Shown piece by piece: positions 48,028 through 57,291 of a stretch of DNA of 64,000 nt (the stretch's first letter is position 1; every line of letters starts with the position of its first letter). The stretch covers positions 372,001 through 436,000 of the forward strand of contig NZ_JAGHKO010000014.1 in the NCBI RefSeq assembly GCF_017742245.1. The letters are read 5' to 3'. The notes beneath the pieces are model-generated. The model was not told where the DNA came from and did not search any database. It saw only the letters and a list, made by a program, of their open reading frames with translations. The stretch comes from Niastella soli (GTDB lineage Bacteria > Bacteroidota > Bacteroidia > Chitinophagales > Chitinophagaceae). Made by a program: the position numbers and the translations under genes.

Positions 48028-48429
48028 TTACGCCGCATTGATCTTTACCTGGTACAGGAGGTTGCCCACATTATTGCTGATATCTTCCAGCAGGATACCT
48101 AAATCCTGCCGGCCCATCTTGCCGGAGCCGGTAATCCATTTGATAATAAAACTTAATAATGAGGTATGGTGTTCTGCCGGCACGAAGTAACTATCGAGTG
48201 GTAAAATGAATTCCTGGTATTTATTTACCAGCTCATTGATGTGCTCATTATTTTGCCCGGTAGCGTAATTATCCAAATGCGGGACCAGGTCCTTGTAAAA
48301 CTTCCACCAGGTCTCAAAATCCCCATCATAATTGCTCAGGTTGCGCTTTCTGTTTTTCACCTCAGTTGATATATGCTTGCCGGTATCCTCCAAATATTGC
48401 AACGACTTGATGAGATTGCTTTCTTGCAT
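48028..48429 (-). CDS. Small helical protein of unknown function
   Basis: A 133-residue protein from the Met at 48429; the longer frame to 48534 has a cysteine-rich, uncharacteristic start. It appears all-helical (NLIKSLQYLEDTGKHISTEVKNR, HINELVNKYQEFIL), with no signal peptide and no recognised family. It lies alone and divergent from the sensor kinase. No function can be given. Confidence 0.55.
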   Translation of the reverse strand: MQESNLIKSLQYLEDTGKHISTEVKNRKRNLSNYDGDFETWWKFYKDLVPHLDNYATGQNNEHINELVNKYQEFILPLDSYFVPAEHHTSLLSFIIKWITGSGKMGRQDLGILLEDISNNVGNLLYQVKINAA

Positions 48430-48679
48430 ACAGATGGCTTTAGGGAGCTCCTCTACGAATATACAATTTGTACCGCTTTTCCGATAACCGGGACCAATTA
48501 TACAGTAAAGCGGCCACCCTACACAATGGTCCACGCCCCTACCCGCCCGGCTTTAGCCAGTTTGCCGGACTAATACTTATTTTCCAACGCAGATAATAAA
48601 TTAAAAAAAATCGCATTATTAATAAAGGCGCGCCATTTCAACAACATACAGGGAATGGTTTAAACCCGAAAGGTCAATT

Positions 48680-50338
48680 TTGAAGCGTAACATTGTTATA
48701 CACAGAAAAATAACATGGCTCTTATTATTTTCCGTGATTACGCTGGGCGTGGCCAGCGGGTTTATTTATTCCGGTAAAAAGAACATCGAAAAAAGCAGCG
48801 CCTTTATCAATCAAACCTACGAGACCATCGAGGCGCTTCAAATGGCTATAACCTCGGTATATGAAACCGGCGCTGTTTCCCACCTGCTTTTCGATTCCCT
48901 GGAAAAAATAAACCGCGAAAACAACGACCTCCGCAATACCCTGCCTGTTTTGCGCCAATATCTTGCCGCCAAACGCCCCAATGCAGCAACTGTTAAGTTA
49001 TTGTACGCCATGCTCCATGAGGAAAAACAGTTGCTGGTAAAAAGAAAGGCTGCCAGCAAACTGGTGAACCAGCGTATGGCTGCGTTTTTGATCTCAGGCC
49101 GGGTGGGCGCTTTTTTGTTTGTGGTGATCATTCTGCTAATGGTAAATAAAGATATTAGCCGCCATAAAAAAACCCAGCGGCAATTGATGGCCGCCATTAG
49201 AGAGGCCCAACAGGCCCGCAGAATGCAGGAACAATTCCTGGCCAATATGAGCCACGAGATCAGGACCCCTATGAATGGTATCAAGGGCATGACCGATCTG
49301 TTGCTGGAAACCCCGCTTTCTGAAAAACAGCAGGACATGGCCGGCATGATAAAACGAAGCATTAATACCCTGCTGGTCATCATCAACGACATCCTCGATT
49401 TCTCTAAAATAAAGGCCGGCAAACTTCATCTTGAAAAAATAGACGTTGGCATCCGGGAAATATTGACCAGCACCCGGTCGCTTTTTGCGCACCCGCTCCA
49501 TTCAAAAGGGCTGCAATTGCAAATAAGCGTAGATCCCGGTATACCTGAGCTTGTTACTGGCGACCCGCACCGGTTGAACCAGGTGCTGAATAACCTGCTT
49601 AGCAACGCCATCAAATTCACCAATAAAGGCACCATCAACATCGATGTGCGCATTCAGGAACAAACGGCCGACACCATGGTCATTTGTTTCAAAATAACAG
49701 ATACCGGTGTGGGCATTCCCGAAGAAAGCATCGGTTATATCTTCGACAGTTTTTCACAGGCCAGTGATGATATTTCGCGGCGTTTTGGCGGCACGGGTCT
49801 TGGTCTTACCATTTGTAAACAATTGCTGCAATTACAGGGTGGCGATATTTCAGTGACCAGCGTCGTAGGCCAGGGTTCCACCTTTCAATTCTACCTGCCT
49901 TACGGTTTAAGCAACAAACAGGCAATGGAAACACCTGCTGTTGCAGCCATCCAGGAATACAAAAACCTGCTGGCTGGTAAAAATGTGCTGGTGGCCGAAG
50001 ACAATGAAATAAACCAAAAATTAATTGAGTTCGTATTGCGCAAAGCCGGTGGATCCGTAACCATTGCTAATAACGGCGAAGAAGCCGTACAGCATTTACA
50101 AAAGGACAAAGTGTACGACCTTATCATTATGGACCTGCAAATGCCCAAAATGGATGGCTATGCCACTACCTACTATATACGCCATCAGCTCCGATTGACC
50201 ACGCCCATCATAGCCATGACCGCCACAGCCATGAAGGATGAACAATGGCAATGTTTACATGCCGGCATGAATGAATACATGACGAAACCGTTTGAATTTG
50301 CCGAGTTGTACAAGCGCATTGTTCAGTTAGTTGATTAA
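48680..50338 (+). CDS. Hybrid sensor histidine kinase/response regulator
   Basis: A 552-residue membrane sensor kinase. The start is a TTG at 48680, with GAAAGG upstream; no ATG would keep the first membrane helix. Transmembrane helices lie at about 13-31 and 136-155, around a helical periplasmic sensor of about 100 residues. The HisKA domain has the H-box FLANMSHEIRTPMNG (His192). The ATPase domain has the N-box LNNLLSNAIKF, then DTGVGIP and FGGTGLGLTICK. The receiver domain (435-552) has AEDNEINQK and the phosphoacceptor Asp485 in IIMDLQMPKMDG. No output regulator is encoded beside it. It is divergent from the helical small gene and precedes the IorA operon in the same direction. Confidence 0.93.
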   Translation: MKRNIVIHRKITWLLLFSVITLGVASGFIYSGKKNIEKSSAFINQTYETIEALQMAITSVYETGAVSHLLFDSLEKINRENNDLRNTLPVLRQYLAAKRPNAATVKLLYAMLHEEKQLLVKRKAASKLVNQRMAAFLISGRVGAFLFVVIILLMVNKDISRHKKTQRQLMAAIREAQQARRMQEQFLANMSHEIRTPMNGIKGMTDLLLETPLSEKQQDMAGMIKRSINTLLVIINDILDFSKIKAGKLHLEKIDVGIREILTSTRSLFAHPLHSKGLQLQISVDPGIPELVTGDPHRLNQVLNNLLSNAIKFTNKGTINIDVRIQEQTADTMVICFKITDTGVGIPEESIGYIFDSFSQASDDISRRFGGTGLGLTICKQLLQLQGGDISVTSVVGQGSTFQFYLPYGLSNKQAMETPAVAAIQEYKNLLAGKNVLVAEDNEINQKLIEFVLRKAGGSVTIANNGEEAVQHLQKDKVYDLIIMDLQMPKMDGYATTYYIRHQLRLTTPIIAMTATAMKDEQWQCLHAGMNEYMTKPFEFAELYKRIVQLVD

Positions 50339-50408
50339 AATCGGCAACCCGTCATCTCCTTAATTCCATAACGACCTTTGTAATTTAACACATCCTTGAG
50401 CGACGCCC

Positions 50409-50450
50409 TGTTTGAATTATGCAAGTGATTGTTTGAATTGGGCAATTCGT
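50409..50450. promoter_or_regulatory. 21-bp-period direct-repeat operator, copy 4
   Basis: Two 21-bp units starting TGTTTGAATT (50409-50429 and 50430-50450), 48 bp or more upstream of the IorA-like start. The core is more diverged than in the toxin-linked copies, but the period and the TTGAATTGGGCAAT centre are shared. Confidence 0.5.
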
Positions 50451-50497
50451 GTTCAGGCCCTCTTGATTAATTTAGTATAGCATTTAATCAACGCTAT

Positions 50498-50968
50498 ATG
50501 ATAACACTAACTGTGAACGATCAATCTTATACGGTTGATGTAGAACCCACCATGCCTTTACTCTGGGTGTTACGGGATGTATTGCATTTAACCGGTACCA
50601 AGTATGGTTGCGGCATGGCCCAATGCGGCGCCTGTACCGTGCATTTAAATGGCGAGGCAGTACGCTCCTGTGTTACTACAGTAGCCCGGGCAGTCAATCA
50701 AAAAGTTATAACTATCGAAGGCCTTTCCAGCAATAATACCCATCCCCTGCAACGGGCCTGGGCTGAAGAAGATGTGCCACAATGTGGGTATTGTCAAAGC
50801 GGCCAGATCATGTCGGCAGCAGTATTGTTGCGCGAAAATCCCAATCCCACCGATCAGGATATTGATGATGCCATGAGTGGTAATATATGCCGTTGTGGTA
50901 CCTATCAACGCATTCGCAAGGCCATTCACCGCGCAGCCAGTCTGCAAAAAGAAGGAGGTGTACAATGA
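50498..50968 (+). CDS. iorA: Molybdenum hydroxylase small subunit with two [2Fe-2S] clusters (IorA-like)
   Basis: A 156-residue ferredoxin-type subunit of the xanthine dehydrogenase/isoquinoline 1-oxidoreductase family. The plant-type cluster is bound by the Cys of [18 protein letters not shown] and the later Cys of VRSC. The second cluster is bound by CGYCQSG and [14 protein letters not shown]. It passes electrons from the molybdenum subunit encoded next to a cytochrome. The stop overlaps the start of the large subunit (ATGA), with a good AAGGAGG site before it, so the two are translationally coupled. The gene symbol reflects family likeness only; the substrate (aldehyde or N-heterocycle) is unknown. 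Confidence 0.9.
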   Translation: MITLTVNDQSYTVDVEPTMPLLWVLRDVLHLTGTKYGCGMAQCGACTVHLNGEAVRSCVTTVARAVNQKVITIEGLSSNNTHPLQRAWAEEDVPQCGYCQSGQIMSAAVLLRENPNPTDQDIDDAMSGNICRCGTYQRIRKAIHRAASLQKEGGVQ

Positions 50969-53124
50969 GCTCAACCACTTATAGCCGGCGCCGCTTTTTA
51001 CAAACCGGTGGCACCCTTACCGGCGGGTTGCTGGTATCGTTTTTTATTCCCGCCAGTGCCAAAAGGCTGGGTGAAAAAGCCGCTTCAGCCGATGTACTGT
51101 TTGTACCCAATGCCTATTTGAGTATCACCCCCGACAATAATATCAAGATCCTGCTGAGCCATGTGGAAATGGGTCAGGGTGTATGGACCACCCTGCCTAT
51201 GCTGATGGCCGAGGAATTGGATTGTGACTGGGATAAGATCTCCGTAGAACATGCGCCTCCGGGCGAACCTTATAAACACACCGCTTATGGCATTCAGATA
51301 ACCGGCGGCTCCACCAGCACCTGGAGTGAATTTGACAGGTACCGCAATGCCGGCGCCACAGCAAGGGCCCTGCTGGTACAGGCCGCCGCCCAAAAATTGA
51401 ATGTACCGGTGAGCGCTATCAAAACTGAAAAAGGGTTTGTAATAGCCGGCGACAAACGCATTTCCTATGGCGAGCTTGCCGAAGCTGCCAGCAAATTGCC
51501 AGCGCCCACCAACGTTACGTTGAAAGATAAAAAAGACTGGCAGTACCTGGGTAAACCCATGCGGCGGCTCGATGCAAAAGCCAAAACAAATGGCGCCGCC
51601 AAATTCGGATTGGATGTGTATTTCCCCGATATGCTGATAGCTGTAGTGGCCCACTCCCCCGTCTTTGGTGGTACGGTTAAAACATTCGATGCCTCTGCGG
51701 CCAAAGCCGTGAAAGGGGTGCGGGATGTGGTGAAAATACCCACCGGAGTGGCCGTAATAGCCGATCACTTCTGGGCCGCTAAAAAAGGAAGGGACGCCCT
51801 GAAAATAGACTGGGACCCAGGTGCAGGCAAAAGCTTTGACACTGTCTCCCAATTTCAGGAATATAAAAAACTGGCGGGCACCAAAGGCACGCCTGCCGGT
51901 AAGGCTGGCGCTGTTGATGAAGCCATGCCTAAAACAACCAAAAAGATCCAGGCTGAATACATCTTCCCTTATTTGGCGCATGCCACCATGGAGCCCATGA
52001 ACTGCACAGTGAAGGTAACCGGGAACACCTGTGAGATCTGGACCGGCACGCAAATGCCCGGGCTCGACCAGGCCGCTGCGGCCAAAATACTGGGCTTTAA
52101 ACCAGAACAGGTTACCCTGCATACCCAGTTCCTGGGTGGCGGTTTTGGCCGAAGGGCGACCCCAGGTTCTGATTTTGTGAGCGAGGCGGTACAGGTGGCC
52201 AAGGCAAGTGGCAAACCCATAAAGCTGGTATGGTCGCGGGAAGATGATATGCGCGGGGGGTATTACCGCCCGGCATTTTTGCACCAGGTAACTATTGGCC
52301 TGGGCAACGATGGTTTACCTGCCGCCTGGCAACACCGCATCGTTGGCCAGTCGATAGTAGCCGGCACGCCTTTCGAAGGGATGATCAAAGATGGGATTGA
52401 CGCCACTTCGGTGGAAGGCGTGAATGACTCGCCTTACCTGGAAAGTATTCCCAATTACTCCATTGAACTGCATTCGCCCAAAACACCGGTCAGCGTTTTA
52501 TGGTGGCGTTCGGTGGGCCATACCCACACGGCCTTTGTAATGGAAACACTGATCGATGAACTGGCCACTGCCGCGGGCAAGGACCCCGTGGCCTATCGCC
52601 GAAGTATCTTAAAAAGCAAACGGCACCTGGGCGTTCTGGAGCTGGCCGCCGAGAAAGCGGGCTGGAACAATCCATTGCCGGCCGGACAATTCCGCGGCAT
52701 CGCCGTACATGAATCATTTGGCAGTTTTGTGGCCCAGGTGGCTGAGATCTCCATCGATAAAGGCCAGCTTAAAGTGCATCGGGTGGTTTGTGCGGTGGAT
52801 TGTGGCACAGCCATTAACCCCGAAGGCGTGCGGGCGCAAATGGAAAGCGGGATCATCTTTGGCTTAACAGCGGTCTTGTATGGAGAGATCACTTTGGAAA
52901 ATGGCCAGGTAAAACAACGGAACTTTCATGATTACAAGATCCTGCGCATGAATGAAGCGCCGCTGATCGAGGTACATATTCTGGAGAGTGGAGAAAAAAT
53001 GGGTGGCTGTGGTGAACCGGGTACACCGCCGATAGCACCGGCCATTGCCAATGCCATTTTCGCGGCTACCGGGAAAAGGGTACGTCAATTACCATTGAAA
53101 CCTGCTGATCTTAAGCAGGCTTGA
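50965..53124 (+). CDS. iorB: Tat-exported molybdopterin-binding hydroxylase large subunit (IorB-like)
   Basis: A 719-residue large subunit from the ATG at 50965, which has AAGGAGG at 50952-50958 and gives a Tat signal peptide ([11 protein letters not shown]). An earlier in-frame start lies inside iorA. The molybdenum-cofactor motif GGGFGRR is at 391-397, and the catalytic Glu684 is in [10 protein letters not shown]. The order (no FAD subunit, Tat signal on the large subunit, two-cluster small subunit) is that of the periplasmic isoquinoline/aldehyde dehydrogenase group. The diheme cytochrome downstream is the likely electron acceptor. Substrate unknown. Confidence 0.92.
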   Translation: MSSTTYSRRRFLQTGGTLTGGLLVSFFIPASAKRLGEKAASADVLFVPNAYLSITPDNNIKILLSHVEMGQGVWTTLPMLMAEELDCDWDKISVEHAPPGEPYKHTAYGIQITGGSTSTWSEFDRYRNAGATARALLVQAAAQKLNVPVSAIKTEKGFVIAGDKRISYGELAEAASKLPAPTNVTLKDKKDWQYLGKPMRRLDAKAKTNGAAKFGLDVYFPDMLIAVVAHSPVFGGTVKTFDASAAKAVKGVRDVVKIPTGVAVIADHFWAAKKGRDALKIDWDPGAGKSFDTVSQFQEYKKLAGTKGTPAGKAGAVDEAMPKTTKKIQAEYIFPYLAHATMEPMNCTVKVTGNTCEIWTGTQMPGLDQAAAAKILGFKPEQVTLHTQFLGGGFGRRATPGSDFVSEAVQVAKASGKPIKLVWSREDDMRGGYYRPAFLHQVTIGLGNDGLPAAWQHRIVGQSIVAGTPFEGMIKDGIDATSVEGVNDSPYLESIPNYSIELHSPKTPVSVLWWRSVGHTHTAFVMETLIDELATAAGKDPVAYRRSILKSKRHLGVLELAAEKAGWNNPLPAGQFRGIAVHESFGSFVAQVAEISIDKGQLKVHRVVCAVDCGTAINPEGVRAQMESGIIFGLTAVLYGEITLENGQVKQRNFHDYKILRMNEAPLIEVHILESGEKMGGCGEPGTPPIAPAIANAIFAATGKRVRQLPLKPADLKQA

Positions 53125-53286
53125 TGGCACACAATAGGCAATGGGGAAAAGGCAGAAGGCCCCCCCACGCTCTTCGACCGCCATAGCCGAAGGCGACGGC
53201 GGTAAAGCTTCGGCGGGCGATGCAGAAGGCAGAAAACAAAAACGGCTGCAAGCAAATACACCAAAGAACAAAAATGCATTAACAAT

Positions 53287-53868
53287 ATGAGAACCGGTAG
53301 AATCACGCAATGCTCAATAGGTATTATTGTTGTTTTAACAGCAGCCTCCCTGTCATTCAACAAGGCAAACAAGGTTACTAGTGATCGCAGCGTATCGGAG
53401 AATGCCTTTTTGCAGGTATACAAGGTGTTTATGTCGCCCCGGTGTATGAACTGCCATCCGGCGGGTGATGTGCCTTTACAGGGAGATGACAACCACCTGC
53501 ACCCACAAGGGGTAAAACGAGGGGCAGATGGCAAGGGTGTTTATGCGCTTAAATGCGCCAATTGTCACCAGCCGCAAAACACCCCGGGGCTGGATATGCC
53601 ACCCGGTGTACCCGACTGGCATTTACCACCTGCCGATATGCGGATGGTGTTCCAGGGCAAGACTGCCCATGAGCTGGCCTTACAAATAAAAGATCCCAAA
53701 CAAAATGGTGGCAAATCGCCTCAGGACCTAATTGAGCATATGAAGACCGATCTGGTTAAATGGGCCTGGGAACCGGGTGATGGCAGAAACAAGCCGCCGA
53801 TGTCGTATAATGAGTTTTATAATCAGTTTAAGTTGTGGATCGATAAGGGTGCGGTTGTTCCTAATTAG
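53287..53868 (+). CDS. Diheme c-type cytochrome-like protein
   Basis: A 193-residue protein with an N-terminal signal or anchor helix (SIGIIVVLTAASLSF) and two heme-c motifs, C-M-N-C-H (about residue 55) and C-A-N-C-H (about 92). The C-terminal half is helical, with WAWEPGDGRNKPPMSYNEFY. It follows the IorA/IorB genes in the same direction after 160 bp. Cytochromes in this position accept electrons from periplasmic molybdenum hydroxylases and pass them to the respiratory chain. That partnership is inferred from order. Confidence 0.85.
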   Translation: MRTGRITQCSIGIIVVLTAASLSFNKANKVTSDRSVSENAFLQVYKVFMSPRCMNCHPAGDVPLQGDDNHLHPQGVKRGADGKGVYALKCANCHQPQNTPGLDMPPGVPDWHLPPADMRMVFQGKTAHELALQIKDPKQNGGKSPQDLIEHMKTDLVKWAWEPGDGRNKPPMSYNEFYNQFKLWIDKGAVVPN

Positions 53869-54214
53869 TTTGTAAGTTATTTAGTTTGTTGGTTATTGAG
53901 CTATAGGGAATATCCGGTGGACTCGAGCGGTTCTACATTTCGTCGCCAAACTTGGCGAGACGGTCGCCGGTTGAATCTATTTGAGGTTCGCTACTATTTT
54001 CACAACTCTCTTTCAACATATAAACCCAATAACTTAATAACCTAAGAACTAAATAACTTAAACTGTATTTCCTTGTCAATCCCTACGAAGCTTCGCTTGG
54101 CGGGATGCCGATCGCTAGCGTCGGCACTGGTTAACTGGTCAACAGGTCAACTGATCAACTTCAATCTTCTTTGTCAACGTGTTAACCTAGTCCATATCAT
54201 GTCACGACTGCTAT
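53869..54214. other. Convergent intergenic region with hairpins and an 8-bp tandem repeat
   Basis: About 350 bp between two converging genes. It holds an imperfect hairpin at about 53940-53960 (CGTCGCCAA/TTGGCGAGACG), a hairpin at 54108-54128 (TGCCGA/TCGGCA) and four 8-bp tandem units at 54131-54162. No hairpin has a clear T-run. No gene is recognised. Confidence 0.5.
54131..54162. repeat. Four tandem 8-bp units
   Basis: TTAACTGG, TCAACAGG, TCAACTGA and TCAACTTC follow one another. The repeat is short and imperfect, between convergent genes. Confidence 0.55.
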
Positions 54215-55534
54215 TTAATTAGCTCCATTCCCGTTGAATTGATCAAGCATTTTGGTTAACGAAACCACCTTCTCCGGATACGCATTCGCCAAATTGGTCC
54301 TTTCGCGGGGATCATCTTTGAGGTTGAACAACTCAAGCTGCGGGGTGGCAATATCATGTACAGCACGACGAAGCTTCCAGTCACCCACCCGGATAGCTTC
54401 GGGAATACCATAGTTCACATAATAAATGGGACTGTGCTCAAAATGACTATCCTTACCGCTTAACAACCCGGCAATGGATTCTCCGTCGATGGTCCTGCCG
54501 GTTGGTAATGGCAGCTTCAGCCATTCAGCCAGCGTAGGCAACACATCCAAAGAAGTAAATGCATTAGTGAGTGTACGGGCAGGCACTTTATTTTTCCAGT
54601 ATACAATAAAGGGTACGCGATGTCCGCCCTCATAACTCTCCCCTTTCTTCCCCCTGAAAATACCTGTACTGCCCACATGCCAGGGTTTGGTCAGGCTGTC
54701 GCCCAACATCCGGCCCGGAAAATCGATCCAGGGACCGTTGTCGCTGGTGAAGATAAAAATGGTATTGTCGGCCAGTCCCTTTTCTTCTAGGGCTTTCCAA
54801 ACGGCTGCCGTGCTGGCGTCGATCTCCTCCACTACATCGCCATACAACCCACCGGCAGACTTCCCTTTGTATTTTCCGGAGGCCGCAACAGGCAGGTGTG
54901 GCATGTTGTGGGCCAGGTATAAAAAGAAAGGTTTCTGTTTTGACTGCTGTTTGATAAAATTTACGGCTTCCTTAGTGTATAGTGTCGTTAGACTGGTATC
55001 GCCCGGACTGGTTATTACAGGGGTTCTGTCGCGGTAGATCTTTAGCACCGTATCCGTCTTAACATAAGGCGCTTTATAATCATGACTGTAGAGCAATCCA
55101 TAATAATGATCAAAACCCTGGGCTGTTGGATAATTATAGGGTTGAATATCACCCAGGTGCCATTTGCCCACCATGAACGTATTATACCCCGCTGGTTTCA
55201 GCATTTCGGCAATGGTCACATCTTCATCGGGCAAGCCTATTTTATTACCAGGCGGAATGGGGGCATTCAACTGGCTGCGGGTGCAGTACCGGCCCGTTAA
55301 TAACGATACACGCGAGGGCGTACAGGTGGGCGAAGAAACCATATACCCGGTGGCCTTGGTGCCTTTGCTGGCCATTTTATCGAGAAAGGGAGTTTGAATA
55401 AGCGGGTTGCCATAACAACTGAGATCACTGTACCCCATATCGTCGGTGAGTACAATAATGATATTAGGACGCTGGGCGGCTGCCATCAACAAATACATGC
55501 AGAACAGGGCACTAAGAAGCAGTCGTTTTTTCAT
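54215..55534 (-). CDS. Exported type I sulfatase (arylsulfatase family)
   Basis: A 439-residue sulfatase with a signal peptide (1-20). The active-site signature C-T-P-S-R (Cys71) is followed by SLLTGRY; this Cys is converted to formylglycine by a maturase. The metal site begins with ITDDMGYSD-like [10 protein letters not shown] (Asp31-Asp32), and a later HNMPHLPV segment and the GPWIDFPG loop fit the family. It acts in the periplasm on sulfated glycans or other sulfate esters. It stands alone and leftward; no glycan operon is attached, so the substrate cannot be named. Confidence 0.92.
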   Translation of the reverse strand: MKKRLLLSALFCMYLLMAAAQRPNIIIVLTDDMGYSDLSCYGNPLIQTPFLDKMASKGTKATGYMVSSPTCTPSRVSLLTGRYCTRSQLNAPIPPGNKIGLPDEDVTIAEMLKPAGYNTFMVGKWHLGDIQPYNYPTAQGFDHYYGLLYSHDYKAPYVKTDTVLKIYRDRTPVITSPGDTSLTTLYTKEAVNFIKQQSKQKPFFLYLAHNMPHLPVAASGKYKGKSAGGLYGDVVEEIDASTAAVWKALEEKGLADNTIFIFTSDNGPWIDFPGRMLGDSLTKPWHVGSTGIFRGKKGESYEGGHRVPFIVYWKNKVPARTLTNAFTSLDVLPTLAEWLKLPLPTGRTIDGESIAGLLSGKDSHFEHSPIYYVNYGIPEAIRVGDWKLRRAVHDIATPQLELFNLKDDPRERTNLANAYPEKVVSLTKMLDQFNGNGAN

Positions 55535-55639
55535 AGTTGTGAAGATAGGTATTTAGCGAATCAGGCTCCAGTATTACCGGAACCTCTTGCCTTAACTTGG
55601 GCATAAGAACCTTATTTATCACGTTAAAACAAAAACTAC

Positions 55640-56380
55640 ATGAAGAGGAATCGACTATTTCCTGTGGCCCTGTTTATTGCTATAAACTTTATAGCCTGTA
55701 AAAAAAGCAGTACCGTAGAGGTCACCCCAGACGACAACGCCGCCAGGGTGCGCGCCTACATCCTGAACCTGGGTTTCCCCGCCAGTGAGATCGAGGACAA
55801 ACCGGGCGAATTTATAGTGGAGGGCGATATCTCCTTTCCCAAGAACATGGAAGTGCCGGATAAGAGTGCCGAACAATATTATACCGGCAGCCTGGTGAGC
55901 AGCACCAAAGTGACCAACATCCGCTTAAAAGTAGATGCTACCATGACCTCTATGCAATCAGAGATCAACTCAGCCATTGACCAATGGAACAACATTTCCG
56001 GTAGCCGGATCCACTGGACCGTTGTTACCGGCACTTCTTACGACGTGCTGATCATCAACAGCAACCTGGGCTCCGGGGTTTGCGGATCGGGGACTTTCCC
56101 TTCCGGTGGTAATGCCGGTGGCACCATCCGGATCAACAAGAACTATATTGCCGGTAATAGTTTTGCGCAACGGGCCCGCACTATTTGCCATGAAATGGGG
56201 CACAATGTCTCCTACAGACATACTAACTGGGCGGCTATCGGCGAATCATCTGCAACGGCCGTACCGGGCGTTGGCGGCACCGATGCGTCCTCAATTATGA
56301 ACGGGGGCCAGTGCGGCAGCGGCGCTACCGTGCTTTCAACAAAAGACAAACAGGCGGCAGTAGCATTGTATCCTCTATAG
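55640..56380 (+). CDS. M57 family zinc metalloprotease lipoprotein
   Basis: A 246-residue lipoprotein (lipobox FIAC, Cys20) with an N-terminal prodomain-like part and a metalloprotease domain. The zinc signature is HEMGHNVSYRH: His184, Glu185, His188 and His194, the extended HExxHxxxxxH form of the M57/metzincin-like group. The segment IDQWNNISGSRIHW, then IRINKNY, precedes it as in that family. It should act at the cell surface or periplasm. It is divergent from the sulfatase and ends in its own terminator. Confidence 0.88.
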   Translation: MKRNRLFPVALFIAINFIACKKSSTVEVTPDDNAARVRAYILNLGFPASEIEDKPGEFIVEGDISFPKNMEVPDKSAEQYYTGSLVSSTKVTNIRLKVDATMTSMQSEINSAIDQWNNISGSRIHWTVVTGTSYDVLIINSNLGSGVCGSGTFPSGGNAGGTIRINKNYIAGNSFAQRARTICHEMGHNVSYRHTNWAAIGESSATAVPGVGGTDASSIMNGGQCGSGATVLSTKDKQAAVALYPL

Positions 56381-56400
56381 CCTATTTGGGTATTTTAACT

Positions 56401-56441
56401 GCCTTTCCACTCCGGCATCCCTGGAGCGGAAAGGCTTTTTT
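56401..56441 (+). terminator. Rho-independent terminator of the M57 protease gene
   Basis: Perfect outer arms GCCTTTCC (56401-56408) and GGAAAGGC (56428-56435), with further inner pairing, are followed by six T. It lies 20 bp past the stop. Confidence 0.8.
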
Positions 56442-56533
56442 ATTTACTGCATTCCCTAACGGAAATGTGCATTGTTTTTTTATTCTTATCATGGAAGAAA
56501 TACGTAAATTTCTAGCGCCGTAATTGCTAACTT

Positions 56534-56782
56534 ATGCCAAAGCATTATTTCGACCGGTTGGAATACATCGATCGCCTTATCCGCATGAAGGGAACCGGTA
56601 CACCAAAACAACTTGCAGAAAGGCTTCACATTTCAGAGAGTTTATTATACGAGTATTTATCATTTATGAAAGAACAGGGCGCCCCCATTGTTTACAGCAA
56701 ACTGCGCCAAAGTTATTATTATGAACGCCAGGGCGGATTTAACCTTCGCTTTATAAATGCCAGCACTACGGGGGAAAATTGA
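56534..56782 (+). CDS. Small helix-turn-helix DNA-binding protein
   Basis: An 82-residue protein that looks like an isolated HTH_11-type winged helix: DRLIRMKGTGTPKQLAERLHISESLLYEYLSFMKEQGAPI is the HTH, then YSKLRQSYYYERQGGFNLRF is the wing. No ligand domain is present. Proteins of this kind are common as lone regulators in Bacteroidota. Its target is unknown; it lies between the M57 gene and the DUF6520-like gene, all rightward. Confidence 0.8.
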   Translation: MPKHYFDRLEYIDRLIRMKGTGTPKQLAERLHISESLLYEYLSFMKEQGAPIVYSKLRQSYYYERQGGFNLRFINASTTGEN

Positions 56783-57015
56783 TTTTAACTACATACGAGT
56801 AAAGGCGCCAGGCAGCTCCAGTGTTACACAAATATTCGCTGCTTAAGTGTTATTTTATTGTCTATTTTTTTGTCAAACTGTCACATACTGTTGTTATTTA
56901 TATATAAAGCATGCTTTCACGGAAAACAGATCTTCTTTCCGATCACTACTCTATGACAACAACTCGAATGTCTTTACTCAATTAAATCTTTCTTTGATCA
57001 TTTAAATTTTATAAC

Positions 57016-57291
57016 ATGAAAAAGTGGAAACTTATTCTAGTATCCGCTGCTGTAGCAGTGGGTATCGGAGGTGCTTTTGCCTCCACCAAACAAAGCCAGA
57101 TGTGTCCGTACTATACTCAATATCGCATATTCATGGGCGGGTATGTGGAGGCTGGTGAAGATGGGGTAGATTATGCCTGCGTAGGAGGTTCTGGGGTATG
57201 CACCTATTACCGACCAAGCCTTTCATCGCCCTATCTCCCCTGCCGCACGGGCGCCTACTACCCTTTAAATCTTCTAAATAAAAAGAAGTGA
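57016..57291 (+). CDS. DUF6520-like small exported cysteine protein
   Basis: A 91-residue protein with a signal peptide (MKKWKLILVSAAVAVGIGGAFAS). The mature part has five Cys in the pattern QMCPYYTQY, ACVGGSGVCTYY and LPCRTGAYYPL, typical of the DUF6520 group of small Bacteroidota proteins. It is probably secreted and disulfide-bonded. Function unknown. Its stop meets the stop of the leftward SusD gene end to end at 57291/57292. Confidence 0.75.
   Translation: MKKWKLILVSAAVAVGIGGAFASTKQSQMCPYYTQYRIFMGGYVEAGEDGVDYACVGGSGVCTYYRPSLSSPYLPCRTGAYYPLNLLNKKK

Noticed and set aside
48838-49422. 194-codon minus-strand frame inside the sensor kinase
   Set aside because: Antisense to the HisKA region; no independent support.
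51085-52284. 399-codon open frame on the minus strand inside the IorB-like gene
   Set aside because: The plus strand encodes a full molybdenum hydroxylase with conserved motifs; the opposite frame is a codon-bias shadow.
54131-54162. Four 8-bp tandem units as a possible CRISPR or binding array
   Set aside because: Too short and irregular, without spacers; left as a minor repeat.
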